From Pseudocercospora fijiensis CIRAD86 (lineage: Eukaryota; Ascomycota; Dothideomycetes; Mycosphaerellales; Mycosphaerellaceae): a DNA stretch of 64,000 nt. Both the position numbers and the translations under genes were made by a program. The stretch spans positions 3,383,527-3,447,526 of the forward strand of contig NW_006921541.1 in NCBI RefSeq assembly GCF_000340215.1, written 5' to 3'. The stretch's first letter is position 1. Every line of letters begins with the position of its first letter. Positions 9,876 to 22,615 of this stretch are shown in pieces. The notes under the pieces were generated by a model. That model did no database searches and was not told the origin of the DNA. It saw only the letters and a list, made by a program, of their open reading frames with translations.

Positions 9876-11232
9876 ATGTCGAATACTGATTTTCTCGGCC
9901 GCGCGATCGAACAAGTGAAGAAAGCAATTGAACAAGACACTGCAGGCGAATATGAGAAGGCATATCAAGCATACTACCAAGCGCTGGAGCTCTTCATGCT
10001 GGCACTGAAATGGGAGAAGAACCAGAAGTCGAAAGAGATGATACGGCAGAAGGCCGGTGAATATATGGAGCGAGCGGAGAAGCTGAAGAATCATTTGGCA
10101 GAACAGGATGGGAAACGAAAACCGGCGGCGATGGGTGCTAACGGCAAGGCGTCGAATGGGTCCGGGAAAGGCAACGACGATGGTGATGAGCAGGACGCAG
10201 ACAGTAAGAAGCTCAGAGGTGCTCTGCAAGGCGCAATATTGACAGACAAGCCCAACATCAAGTGGGAAGATGTGGCAGGTCTGGAGGGTGCGAAAGAGGC
10301 GCTTAAGGAAGCGGTCATATTGCCCATAAAGTTTCCACATCTCTTTACCGGAAAGCGACAGCCTTGGAAGGGAATTCTATTATATGGTCCACCCGGTACA
10401 GGAAAGTCATACTTGGCAAAGGCGGTTGCGACGGAAGCAAATAGCACTTTCTTCTCAGTATCCTCGTCAGATTTGGTGTCAAAGTGGATGGGAGAGTCCG
10501 AACGGTAAACACGGAACGTTGCCATGAATTTATGTGTATAGGCTGACCTTATATCGCAGTCTCGTGAAGCAGCTCTTCAATCTTGCTCGCGAAAACAAAC
10601 CTTCAATTATCTTCATTGACGAAATCGATGCCCTCTGTGGTCCTCGAGGCGAAGGCGAGTCCGAAGCATCAAGAAGAATCAAGACCGAACTACTCGTCCA
10701 AATGGATGGTGTGGGACGCGACTCGAAAGGTGTTCTGATTCTTGGCGCAACAAACATTCCCTGGCAACTCGATGCAGCTATCCGAAGGCGTTTCCAGCGA
10801 AGAGTACACATTTCCCTGCCCGATCAACCCGCTCGAATGAAAATGTTCGAACTGGCGGTTGGATCTACACCCTGCGAACTGCAAGCAGACGACTATCGGA
10901 CATTAGCGAAATACTCCGAAGGCTACTCCGGATCTGACATCTCGATCGCCGTGCAAGACGCGCTGATGCAGCCTGTACGAAAGATTCAAACCGCGACACA
11001 TTACAAGAAGGTGGAAGTTGATGGACAGGAGAAGCTCACGCCCTGCAGTCCCGGAGATCCTGGTGCTATCGAGATGAATTGGACGCAGGTCGAGACGGAT
11101 CAACTGCTTGAGCCTCCATTGCAGGTGAAGGATTTCGTGAAGGCGATCAAGGCCTCGCGGCCGACTGTGAGTCAGGAAGATCTCAATCGGAATGCGGAAT
11201 GGACGAAGGAGTTTGGTAGTGAGGGCGCGTAG
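9876..11232 (+). CDS. VPS4: vacuolar protein sorting-associated protein 4 (AAA ATPase)
   Basis: Exon 1 (9876-10504) and exon 2 (10560-11232) splice (GTAAAC..CGCAG) to 433 residues, close to yeast Vps4. The N-terminal MIT domain covers about residues 1-75 ([32 protein letters not shown]). A low-complexity linker follows, then the AAA domain with Walker A GPPGTGKS at 171-178 and Walker B IIFIDEID ending near 232. The arginine-finger region is [10 protein letters not shown]. The beta-domain insertion and the terminal helix ([13 protein letters not shown]) complete the family pattern. Vps4 disassembles ESCRT-III at endosomes, the plasma membrane and the nuclear envelope. Intact. Confidence 0.97.
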
Positions 11233-11429
11233 AGCTGGCAATTGGACATACAGGCAGAGATGGCGTTTTTCGCTGGAGCATGAGGCTTATGAGCGATGAG
11301 CGTTCGAGTGGTGTTGCTGCTGTATGACTTTAGAACGCGCCAGATAGCGCCGAATTTTATGATACTCCTTTGGATCGGTTGTTTGCCAGCTATCCCGCGC
11401 GATCAACAAATTTGGTGCCTTCGTATACC
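11233..11429. other. VPS4 downstream region
   Basis: Unmutated sequence between VPS4 and the STAND relic. It may include more of the relic's decayed 3' part, but no frame could be followed. Confidence 0.3.
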
Positions 11430-11852
11430 GTACTAGCAGTGCTTATAGACTTGTTATTAAAGTAATACAATTCACAAAGTCGCCCTCTTTGGAGAGCTTC
11501 CTGAAATGCCTTTTCACTCTGTCGAACGTAGAAGAGCCGTCCTCGCCTTTGATTTCTATAAGCTTACGCTGTATTTTGATCGAATGAATTGAGAGTCTTT
11601 AAGGATTGAAGACAGCCTCTGCTATATATTCACAGTCGTATTATTATCTTTCGCTTTGCCACTCTCCTTGAACTCCTTCTAGAAGACATTGCGGATGGCC
11701 TTACTATAGTCTGCTACTCTTTGCATCTCGCGGCCGAGCTGAAGCCAATCATCGTCGACGGCATCAGCGCCTTTCTTGGTTTCGTGAATAAACTTGACCA
11801 GCCTTATGGAGATGTCCACGAAAGTGACGATCGTCCCAGCAAGGTCGGCCAT
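11430..11852 (-). pseudogene. relic of a STAND (NLR-like) protein N-terminal domain
   Basis: From ATG 11850-11852 the minus strand reads MADLAGTIVTFVDISIRLV, KFIHETKKGADAVDDDWLQL and GREMQRVAD. This is the helical N-terminal domain found ahead of NACHT/NB-ARC modules in fungal STAND proteins (SesA/Helo-like families). TAG at the position after AIRNVF looks like a mutated Gln codon. After a second stop and a frame change, coding character returns as KLIEIKGEDGSSTFDRVKRH and FRKLSKEGDF, which is also typical of that domain. The nucleotide-binding and repeat domains are missing. Fungal STAND proteins act in non-self recognition and programmed cell death (family knowledge). It lies within 300 bp of the island border. 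Confidence 0.6.
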
Positions 11853-12146
11853 GACGGAGCAGCTTCGATCAAGTCGAGAAGCGTTGCCAGACGAGACTGC
11901 GTGATCTCATCTCGAAAGCCCTCATGCTGCCTTGTCTGCCTTGTTGTTGCCAAGATAGGCAAGACGGTAGAGAGTGGCGGGCGCATGCATCTTGTAATAC
12001 ACCAGCGACAATGCTTTTGGACAAAGTCGTCCTATGAACCTGGATTATACCGCCACCTTAGCAGGTTGTCAGCATTCCTGCGAGACTGCATGCTCCAAGC
12101 GAATACAGAGCTTGGAGATAGCTTAATTGTCTACTAGCACAGTAAC
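11853..12146. other. host flank of the transposon island
   Basis: Unmutated sequence between the STAND relic and the left Copia LTR, with no gene recognised. It ends with GTAAC, the probable target-site duplication of the Copia element. Confidence 0.4.
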
Positions 12147-12266
12147 ACTTGATGTGAACTGTGATGTATTCAGAAGAGGGCTGATCTGCAGGAAGCCCAA
12201 AGATGAAGTGCGCAGTTTCAGCCTCAGGCATCATGCACGTGATACTATATGCTACACACTTCAAGT
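12147..12266 (-). repeat. Copia 3' LTR, unmutated copy
   Basis: It aligns without gaps to 22301-22420. In the 114-bp core all of about 20 differences are transitions toward A/T in the right copy, almost all at CpA/TpG sites. This copy keeps its CpA and TpG dinucleotides, so it escaped RIP. Confidence 0.85.
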
Positions 12267-12479
12267 CACCCCCTTATCGCGTGTGTGTGGCTAAACAAAG
12301 CAAACAAAGGGTATTAGGTATAGAAACAACTAGACTACTTTTAGGCTATTGTAACAAAGCAATCTAACAAATAAACGAACAAACATATCGCCGACCTAGG
12401 ATTAATGCTACCCCCGGGGTACTATTAGCTAGCTAATTAGAGGCCGGTAAGCTAGTACAATGAAACCATCTATTTAGTA

Positions 12480-14954
12480 CTTAGTAGCAGGCTAAGCGGC
12501 GCTCTTAATAGCAGCCTTATAATCTACTAAGTTTAACTATTAAACAAAGCGACTATACTTAAGCTTATTAAGCGGCTTAGTAAAGCTATTAGCGATCTAG
12601 TCGTATATACTAATCTAGGTAACGGCGACTATACTATTAGCGATCTTCTTATAGATATAGTAGACTCTAGCGTCTATATACTTAGTATAGCTATCGACAC
12701 TCGTTAACTAAGTAATAGCGATTACTAACTAATTATCCTTGTATAGTATAATAGGCTTAATAGTACCCTTGTAACTAATTTCCTCTAACAACCGAGCTAG
12801 TATAATAGCCTCCTTCGCACTAGTTATTAACTAAACATACTCGGCTTCTATAGACGATAGTATAATAAGCGTCTAACGGCTAGACTTATATAATAGAGGT
12901 CCGCCGGTAATAGTAAAGTAGAAGCCTCCTATAGAGCGACGAGTAATCGGATTATTAGCCTAGGAAGCGTTACAGTATCTAACAAAGTTAAGCTCGTTCT
13001 TATTCTGTATACCTTAGAAGTACAAGCTACGGCTTAGAGTGCTAACTAGGTACTTAATAAGCTAAAGAAGCGCGGCATAGTACTCCTTAGTCGGGTTAGA
13101 AATGTATCGTAATAGTAGGCCTATAGTATAGCAAGCATTAGGTCGTGTAATTATAGCTAGCTATAGCGCTTTACTAACACCTTCCTAATACTAAGTCTTA
13201 AAGGCAGCGCTAGTAGTATAGCCCTTAGGTGTATACTAAATCGATATCTTAACGTATCGAGATACTATTAGTATAGTAGGAGCTACTCGGCCCTGTATGC
13301 TATACTTCTTACTAAGCCTATTTAAATAGGCATCTTAAACGACGTAAATAGTACGCTAATCGCGGTTACGAATAATCCGTATACCGAGATAGTAGTATAG
13401 GTCGCTTAACTCTCGTATATTAAAACGGTCCTTTAGCAACTAAGCTACTACCTCTAGTGCTAATAGAGTGTAGGCGATAATAATTATATTATCTACGTAG
13501 ATAACGATAATAGACCCGCTAATAAGGTGTTTAAACACATATACATTAGCTACTATCGGTACAAAGTCTAGGCTCTTTAGGTACTTTCGAAGCTCTTCGT
13601 ACTATAGCATTAGTAACTGCTTTAGACTATATAGTGCCTTTAGTAATAGACAGACTATATTCTTGCTACTACGGTCTTTAAAGCTATGTAGCTGCTTAAC
13701 GTAGATCTTATACTTATTACCGATAAGCGTATTAAGGAAGGCTGTTAGGATGTTATATTGCTTAGCCTCTAGGTCGTAATAAGCAATTAGGCTAAATAGT
13801 ACTCGCAGCGTAGATAGCTTAGCGACAGCCGCATAGGTTTTATTATAGTCCTGTCCCTTAATCTATATAAAGCTATAGACAACCTATCGAGCCTTAAACC
13901 GGCTTACCTTACTATTAGCGTTACGCTTAATAGTAAATACCTATCGGCTACGGACAACCTTGCGACCTCTAGGTACTTCTAGCCGAGAAACGTATACCTA
14001 TATATAGTTGTCTATTAATAACTTGTATTTAGCTTTATAGGCCTCCTTCTATTACGGCTAGTGCTACGACTCCTTAGCGGCCTTAAAGCTCTTCGGAATT
14101 GGAATAGCATCGTTAGGCTTCTGTTTAGCAATATAGCAGGCGGCTATAAAGCCCTTTATATAGGCTATTAGCATATTAGCAAGGGTGCGGCGCTCCTTGC
14201 GATAGGCGCCTATATTAGCTAGGTAACTACGTAACAGTTTACGAGCGCTCTTATTGCTTCGTATCTTGCGTATAGAACGACTACTAGTCTCGGTTAGCCG
14301 CTTAAACTTAGGCAACTAACTAGGCTCACCTTTCTTAGCCTACAGATTATATATAGGCTACTCCTTAGCGGATTAGAAACTATCCTTATTACTTAGAGGT
14401 TAAATAGTCGGCAGGTTATCCTCGAGCGGTAATAGATTAGCGACTTCATTAGCTACCTCCTAAGCTAGTTCTTCTAGAGCATCTTCCTATTAAGCTAGAA
14501 TATGCTAAACAATACTAGCAGCTTCCTAAGGTAGCGGTGCCTCGTTACTTATAGAATTGAACAGAGCCGGCATAATAGACTCGAGTATAACAAACTCGTC
14601 CTTAGCTAGGTCGTTAGGATTAGCGTATAGATTCATGCCCTCTAGAAGCAATAGCTTACTAGCCGTCTTAATAAATTAGACATCCTTTAATAGAATAACC
14701 TTATACTAGTTAGGGAGGTAAATTATATATTTTCCTAAGTCTACTAAGTCCTTAGCATAGCCGACTAGCTTGCTAACAAGGCCTCTACTATCTATCTTCT
14801 TTCTATAAGCAACTCCGTAATTATATATAATAGTAGTATAGCTATAGGCACGAAGATATTAAAGGCGTAGCTGCTTTCGAGACTAATTAAGCTCCCTAGC
14901 TACAATAGCATAGGGGCTAAGACCTTCTAAGGTTCTAGGAGTAATATTAAGGAC
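12480..14954 (-). pseudogene. Copia reverse transcriptase and RNase H
   Basis: On the minus strand the RT active site reads YVDN (canonical YVDD, with the last Asp altered by G-to-A) near 13475-13520. It is followed by LRDRF-like and YLGIRI segments, and then the RNase H part (ITRRSIGGFYFTITGG, SSIEAEYVQLITSAKEA, KYIDARVYYI). Many stops occur at former Gln and Trp codons. The LINE insertion lies immediately upstream, so RT is separated from integrase by about 4.9 kb. Confidence 0.82.
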
Positions 14955-14972
14955 CTATATAGCAGTAGTAAC

Positions 14973-17900
14973 CGATCCTCGATAAAAAGAAAAAAAAATG
15001 GCAGCGAACAATTAGAAACGAAGGGAAGACAGTTAAGAAGGAAGGGAGGACGAATAGAAAGTACTATATACTAGGGCAGAGGAGGTACTAAAGGCGGAAG
15101 ATAGAAGAACCCCTAAGAGGGTATACAGGATAATGATCTTAGAACTCCTTAGAGGACTGAAAGCAATCTATAACTAGGCAAGCTACGTAATTACAAAGGT
15201 AGCTAATACAGTCGCAGCAAAGATTACGAAGAAACAATAGGAAATAAGCCTAAACTACCGCACCTAGGCAGTAGTAGCTAGTTAGGAGGCGCTAAAACCC
15301 CCGAGGATAGTAGTTAGAGTCTACATTACGGACCTATAAGAGCAAAAGGAAATCTAAGGACTTATAGGGAAAGAGATTGTAGAAAGAATCGCAGTTAAAG
15401 AGGTAATTAGGGCTAGAAACGAAGGAAAAGGGGTAATTAAGCTGTTTATAGTACAAGAGCAGGACAAAAAGAAGCTAGAAATACATAAAGAATAGACAAC
15501 TAAGATAGGGAAAACAGCAAAGGTCTCCTAACAGCAATTTATAATTATAGCCTATAGTATAACAAGAAGCTTTAAGGAAGAACAGGATATTAAGAGCCTA
15601 TAGAGATAAAACCAAGCTATATGCCTAGGCCTAAAGATTACAAAAGTAGTATAGATTAAAAGGAAAATCGAAGAGACTAAGAAGCAGTCTTCCCTAATCA
15701 TCTAGGTAGGGAGTATAGAGCAAGCTAATATAGTGCTAGACTAGGGATTGTTCTAGGACTATAAGAGATTAGAAACAGAGATATATAGAAGCACCTATAG
15801 GATAATGCAGTGCTTCAAATGTTAACACTATAGACACTTAGTAGCTAAGTATATAAAGACAACTAACACCTACTCCTATTATATAGGGGATTACTAGGTT
15901 AAAGAATGCAAAGCATATAAGGGAGAAGTAAGATATGTATGCTATACTAAAAGACACCCCTCTTAAGCGAAGGAATACCTAGTAAGAATACAGGTAGCGA
16001 GGAAGGCAAAGGAAGCCAGAATCAATATACTAAAAAGATATATAACAAGCTAGGGCAGCTAGGTACAGAAGCAACCTAGCTAAGTGCTACAAAAGAGGTC
16101 TAGACAAGATAATAGGTTTACATTCAGGGCCTTACTAGCATAAGAGAATCACTAGCAACTAGGGAGACTAAGATACCTTAACATTGCAGGAAAGGAAGTA
16201 GGGCAGACAAAGCTCAGTTAAATATTAGTCTAAAGTAAGGGAAGACTAAAGGAAATTATATAGGGAAATAATATAGATAAAACCTAATAAACATTACAAC
16301 ATTACTGAATATTATATAGTACAATGTTAACAAGAGTAAAGACAAGGTATAGAGGAGTTTCCTTTAAGTACTAAACCTAAAAGAATATTACATTATTGCA
16401 ATCTAAGAGCCCTAGCTCAACCTATATACAAAGAGACTAGTAATAGTTAAAGACCTAAGATACTACCTAATTATCTACAACTAGGGAGCCCTAAGGATAT
16501 GTATCTATATTAGTAAGGAGATAGATACAGAAACCTAGCAGGCTATACTATAGGAGGATAGGGACCTAACATTAGTTTAAGTAGAGACATCCTAAGGTAC
16601 ACTCTAAGTCTACTGCATATACAACCTACTACTAGACTTAAGAAGCAGTACCTAACTAAAAACCCTAGAAAGACTACCTAGAGTTATCTAGGGGAACACC
16701 TACTAAATCCTACTTAGGGATTTCAACCTCTACTACCCCCTCTAGGGCTTAGACTTTACCCTAGCTTACTACTTCCTAGTAGGAAGACTAATTAACATAT
16801 TAGAGAGGGAAGAAATAGAAATTGTTACCCTAAAGGGACTAATTACTTAGGAGGCAAGAGGAAGCAGTAGCACACTAGACCTATACTTTGCATTATATTA
16901 GATTAGGAATAGGATTATAAGATATAGGATTAACTAGGAACTAGAAGAATTATTAGACCACTTCCCGGTATAGATTAAACTGAATGTCTAAGCTAATTAG
17001 GAAAGGGAACTAGAGGAGAAGCTTAACTAAAAGGGTACCTAATAGGGCAGGATTAGGGAGGAACTAGAAAGGGACCTAAAACTAGAGGAACTCTTAACAA
17101 AGCACCTACTAAGGCTAGAGGACATTAACAAAGCAGTAGAAGAACTAATAGGAATCCTAAAACAGGTAGCTAGAAAGCATACCTTAGCAAAGAAACATTC
17201 ACTATACTAGTAACTATACTAGACTAGTAAATGTATAAGGAAGGTTAAAGTAGTAAGGAAGGCTAGGAGGCAGTAAATATAAACCTATATCTAGGAAGCA
17301 TAGGACAACTACAACAAAGCCTATTAGGAAAAGAAGATCTAGATTAAGAAAGACAAGATACAAGAATAGAGATCTATAATAGGAATAATTATAAAGAAAC
17401 TAGAAGAGATATAGAGGATAGCTAAATAGGTAAGGAGACCTAAATAGGATAAGGATATGCTACTATAATTCCCGGACATTATAGACTAACAAGGACAAAT
17501 GCAGACTACAATAGAAGGGAAAGCAAGAGCCTTAGGTTAACACTTCTTCTATAGAAAAGTATAAGCAGACCTATTAGACATAAGGGAGATAGAACAAGAG
17601 ACTCTACTACTAGGTATACTAAGAGACACCTAGGTTAAACCCGAAACCATTAAAAAGATCCTAAAGAAAATTCTAGGCAATAAGGCACTAAGAGAAGACA
17701 AGATCTATAACAAACTTCTAAAAGCATATAGGAAGGGGCTAGCCCTAGCACTAGCTAATATCTTTTTACAAAGCCTAGTACTAGGACACTACCTAAGACT
17801 ATTTAGGAAATCCCTAACAGTAGTGCTAAGGAAGCCCTAGAAGGAAGACTATATACAGCTCAAGGCCTATAGACTAATAGCCCTACTTAATACAATAGGT

Positions 17901-19858
17901 AAGGTGCTAGAAAAAATTGTCGCTAAAAGGCTAACAACCTTTACCGAGGAAAGGAATATCCTTCCTAAAGGCTAGATAGGAGGAAGAAAGAAGAGGTTAA
18001 CACTAACAGCTATAGAACTAATTATAGAACAGATTAAGTATATCTAGCACTATAGTTAAAACTAGGTAGCAACCCTCCTCTCCCTTAATATCTTAGGAGC
18101 CTTTAATAATGTCTCCTATAAAAGGCTCCTATATATACTTAAATAGAAAGCTATACTAAACTAGATAGTCCAATTTATCTAGTCCTTCCTATAGGAAAGA
18201 TTAATATAGCTTATTCTAGGCAAATTCAAATTAGACCCAATGCTAACTGAAAAGGGAATCCCCTAAGGATCAATACTCTCCCTAATCCTCTTCCTTATCT
18301 TTATAGTAGACCTACTCCTACTCCTAGAATTAAAAAACACATTAGCATTAGGGTTTGTAGATAATACGAACATCCTAGCCTAGTCTAAGACAATAGAAAC
18401 TAACTGTAAGATCCTAGAAGAGAAGCACTAGGAGTATAAAAAATAGGCAAGGAGGCATAGAGCAAAATTCGCCCTAGAAAAGTACTAGCTTATCCACTTT
18501 AGTAAGGCTAAATCAACCTATAATATAAAGCAATTAATCACTATCTAAGGCTTTGAAACCCAACTATTAGCAGAGCTTAGGGTACTAGGGATCTAGCTAG
18601 ATCTAAAACTAAATTAGGGACTATAAGTAAAGAAGGCAAAGTAGAGGGCAGATGCTAACATACAATCTATTAATAGGCTTACAGCCTCTATATAGGGGGC
18701 TATATTTGAGAAAGCTAAAGTTATATACAAAGCAATTGTTAAACTAGCAATGCTATATAGAGCATAGATATAGATAGCCTAGGAGAAAACACTAAAGAGG
18801 ATTAAACAACTAGTTAGTAGGTCCCAAACCTAAAGCCTAAAGAAAATCCTAGGAGTATACAAAACTATACTAACAAGGGTAGTAGAAATAGAATTAGGGA
18901 TCCTACTAGTCAAATAATACTTCAAGGGACTAAGACACTAATATGCAGCAAAGATAATAGAATACCTAGCCTAATAGACTATCTAAAAGGTACTAGACAA
19001 GATAAAAGCCTAGTACATTAGGACTAGGAGGCGAGACAGACTACAAATAACTCCCTAGAAAGTTAAAGACCTAGAGCAATATAGAGTCTTAATAAGAGAA
19101 ATGCTAGAGAAAGAGCTTTAAGGACTAAATATAAGGCTAAAGGAAGACAAACTAAAGGGAGAGAAACAAAGCCTAGCAGAATCAATTGCTAGATACCTAT
19201 AGGAGTAGGAATAGAACAAAACACAAGTTAGACTAGGAACCCTAAAGGTACTAATCAAATTTGGTTAATATAACTACTAACTCTATAAGGACCTAAATAG
19301 GGCCGAGGCAAGCCTAGCTATCTAAATTAGATCTAAATACATTAGATTCAGATCTTACCTATTTAGAAGAAACGTCCTAGGAATTGAAAGCAGGGCTTAC
19401 TAATATAGCTACCAATCTCAGAACCCTAAGTATATGCTGCTAGTCTACCCTTAATAGTTAGAAGGCAGAAGCGATTAGAGACTAAAAGCAATAGAAAGGG
19501 AATACGATAAGCTAATCTAGAGCAAAGAAGACCTAAAGAGGATAGTAAAGTAGATTATTAAACAGGGATTTGTACAACAATTCGCACTAGTAAGGGAAAC
19601 TAAGGAGTAGATAAGAAGGAGGGAAGAAGAGGGGGAAAGAAGGGTAGGGCAGTAGGCAAGGTAGTTAGAGGGTAACAACTATAACACTAGTATACCCTAG
19701 AGGAAGGAGAATAAGAAAACAAGGAAGATCAATACTTGTAAATAGGACAGGAGGGAGGTTTTTACTAACTAAGTTGGTTTCCTACCTAAAACAATATATA
19801 GAAACAGACCTACATAGGCCGAAAGGCACTACAATAGGCAAATGAAATATCTATCTAT
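14973..19858 (+). mobile_element. non-LTR retrotransposon (Tad1/I-like LINE)
   Basis: Flanked by an 18-bp direct repeat, CTATATAGCAGTAGTAAC, at 14955-14972 and 19859-19876, which is its target duplication inside the Copia pol gene. ORF1 carries a CCHC knuckle near 15800-15960 (CFKC, then H and C). ORF2 has an endonuclease motif LLRDFNLYYPL (canonical GDFNLHHPLWG) near 16700-16750. The RT segments are LLSLNILGAFNNVSYKRLL, GIP-GSILSLILFLIF and FVDNTNILA near 18350. The 3' end is a short CTAT simple repeat, as in some fungal LINEs. The stop pattern shows RIP decay. The duplication is perfect, so the boundaries are secure. Confidence 0.88.
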
Positions 19859-19876
19859 CTATATAGCAGTAGTAAC

Positions 19877-20960
19877 TGCATACGGCTATAGGGCCTTTAG
19901 TAAATTCGTATAGAGCATTATCTTCCGAGCGGTCGTATATACGATATAGTTGCTAACCTTAGCTAGGCTATTCTAAGTAGAAGAATAAGGTGCTGTAACC
20001 TGTAGTATAATGCCCTAATTACGAGCCTAGCTTAATAGCTGATTTCCGCCGTATTTACCCCCTCTATCGAGGCGGTAGATTAGGATCGAATAGCTAGTTT
20101 GTATACGGACGTATATACGATAATCCTTAATAGCTACTATAGCCCCTAACTTTAGTAAGCTAGTATATTCGTATCGATAGGCTAACTTAGCGTATATAAA
20201 CAATGTAAAGTAGCGTTCCTATAATAGACTAGGGTTAGTAATAGTAACTACATCTATATAGACAATATAATAGATTGTAGATAGTCGTACGCGCGGCAGC
20301 CGATTGTATTCCTTATATAATATAGCTATACGATAGGCAATGCAGTTGCGGAAGTCCTTCTTAGCACTAGTAATAATAATCTAACCCTCAGATTCTATTC
20401 TTAGCAGCTTGCGGTAATAAATATAGCTATATCGTAGATGCTATTTATCTATAGTGCCTATAGGCACCCCCTTCTTTAATAAAAGGGCAACTACTTTACT
20501 ATCTAGACTAGAGGTTAGTATATATAGATAAGGGAGACTATTCTTTCGGTATATCTAAGCAATAGTAACCTTAGAGCCGTTAATAATAGTAAACAGAACA
20601 CGCTTGTTATTCCGATAGAAACAGCCCTTATCGGCTAGCTTCTTAGTAGATAGGAGGTTAGCTACTAGACCTAGTATATACAGTATCTCTAACAACTTTA
20701 TATTGCTAACACTATGCTCGTTAACTACCTCTGTCTAAGCAACGCCTACTATTGTTACGTACTTCGTATTGCTACTAAACCGAATAGGAATGTAACAGCC
20801 TTTATACTTAAGAAGCAGGGCAGGGTCGTTAACTATATACATGCTAGTACTAGAGTCTACAACCTAGTTAGTAGTACGAGTCGCTATAGTAAGCGCTGTA
20901 GATGCCGTATTACTAATAGTAATCGCATTAAAGGCGTAGTTGCCGCCTAAACTAGGTACT
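19877..20960 (-). pseudogene. Copia protease-integrase region
   Basis: The minus-strand frame shows the pre-integrase signature (LSTKKLADKGCFYRNNKRVL, then HLRYSYIYYRKLL) and the integrase core with RLDRGGKYGG and TAPYSST, a RIP-altered form of the usual TAPYSPQQN. It ends at the LINE junction at 19877. It is interrupted by stops throughout. Confidence 0.78.
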
Positions 20961-21049
20961 AAATCCGGACGTAGATTGTTGTAGAATAAGGGTAGTGTAT
21001 TCTTAGCAAATAGGCCTTGCGTACTAGGCTAGGGTTGCTATTATTGCTA

Positions 21050-22000
21050 TGTAGTTAGTCTACGCTGCTGCTACTACTATTACTGCACCCCCTTCTTCTT
21101 AGCCTTCTGCTACTTACGGCGCAGTCGGTCTTCCTCCTTTAGATAAGAGTCTTATTATAGTAGCGATTAGAAGGGTGCGACCCCTAACAATAGGCGCACT
21201 TCTTACGGTTAGACTAATAACTATTCTAGTTGCTTCTACCGCAGCCTCGACTATTGCTATTATTATTATTATTTCCGCGGCTACTACGACCGCTACGGTT
21301 CGAGTTACCTCGACTATTGCTATTGCTATTGCCTTATAGTTGCTAGCGCTAGAGACCGAAGAAACTATTGTATTAGGCCTAGTTCAATTAAGCTATATTC
21401 TTATTAAGTAACGCGCTAATAATATTGTTAAGGGTGCTGTCGTTAATAGTATATTCTAAGGCGCGCATCTACTTACGTCGTATCTATACGAAAGCCTCGT
21501 AGAACGGTACGATTTGTATAATAAATATATAGACAGCCTAGTATTAACTAATAGCTAATTTAGTATCCTTTAAGGCACCGAGCTTCTTCTTATATTCGTT
21601 ATAGAACTTCTTAATGTCCTTGCTATTATACCGAAGGGTAATATATTCCTAGTAGAGCATAAATTTAGTAGACCTACCTTTACTAGTGTATTTCTTCTTA
21701 AGGAAGTCCTATACTTCCTAGGATATAGACAGACTAAGCAGTAATTGTTAAATGTTACTAACACAATTAGGAAAGATCTAGGTACGTGCTATTTAATCTT
21801 TAGAGTCCTATTTATCTTAGCGGTCTTCAAACTCCTTAGAAGACTTACTAGAGGCCTTAGAAAGGGGTCGCTAGCGGGTGCCTTATATATAGCGCTAGAC
21901 CGACATACCTTTAAGGGCGCCTTTAGCGGTATACGACTATAATAGGTAATTCTCCTTATTCTTTAGCTTAGGAATGTTGCTTATATAAGCGCTAGAGGTT
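21050..22000 (-). pseudogene. Copia Gag with zinc-knuckle region
   Basis: One minus-strand frame carries the Gag helical core (YITLRYNSKDIKKFYNEYKK, LGALKDTKLAIS) and, further on, a knuckle-like KCAYC-GSH segment ahead of a basic low-complexity tail. Stops are frequent. Confidence 0.65.
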
Positions 22001-22300
22001 GTAGGGGGAGCTATTACGGACAGCGACGGCGATAATATAGAAAGAGACTATTATAGACTCGTCTTAAGAGGCGGCCGATAGGCGCGCCTAGGTCTTAGTA
22101 TAGCGGACAGCCGACACTATTGTTATTAACCGACTCGAGTCGGACTAGCACCTGCTAGAATACTCGAGGGCGGCGGCGGCGACGATAATAGTGTCGGCGC
22201 AATTTTTAGTAACGAGCGCTAGCTACGCAGTAGTCGGAGTAACTATTAGAATACGTATTAAACGTATTGTACGCGTTAGAAACGTAGGGGGCTTATAACT

Positions 22301-22420
22301 ACTTAATATAAACTGTAATGTATTTAGAAGAGGGCTAATCTATAGGAAGCCTAAAGATAAAGTGCGTAGTTTTAGCCTTAGGCATTATATACGTAATACT
22401 ATATACTACATACTTTAAGT
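22301..22420 (-). repeat. Copia 5' LTR, RIP-mutated copy
   Basis: The RIP-mutated partner of 12147-12266. CpG sites are kept while CpA/TpG have become TpA. It is followed by about 190 bp of AT-rich sequence (22421-22610) without a recognisable feature, which separates it from gypsy-1. Confidence 0.85.
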
Positions 22421-22615
22421 ATAATAATAACAATATAATAAATATATTGTATTATAGCCTAATATTTTAAAAATAGAAGAATATACAATCTAGTAGTAAC
22501 AACTATATTCTATATATTAGCTAAGGACTACTAGGCAATAATCTAAGGAGTCCGAGTCCTATATTTTACTATTCTAAGAAAATTAACTAGGGGATTTTAG
22601 GAAACTTAGGATCTA

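Larger units (their letters stand above)
12147..22420 (-). mobile_element. Copia LTR retrotransposon, RIP-decayed, split by a LINE
   Basis: The 120-bp terminal repeats (12147-12266 and 22301-22420) enclose a minus-strand Gag-protease-integrase-RT-RNase H order, the Copia arrangement. Removing the inserted LINE (14973-19858) leaves about 5.4 kb, normal for Copia. A polypurine tract (GATAAGGGGGTG on the minus strand) abuts the left LTR, as expected for its 3' LTR. Flanks GTAAC (left) and ATAAT (right) differ only by RIP-type transitions and could be the target duplication. Every module is full of TAG/TAA stops. Autonomous once, dead now. Confidence 0.88.

Noticed and set aside
11721..12137. 138-codon plus-strand ORF near the island border
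   Set aside because: It is antisense to the STAND relic over its first part, and no domain or splice structure supports it.
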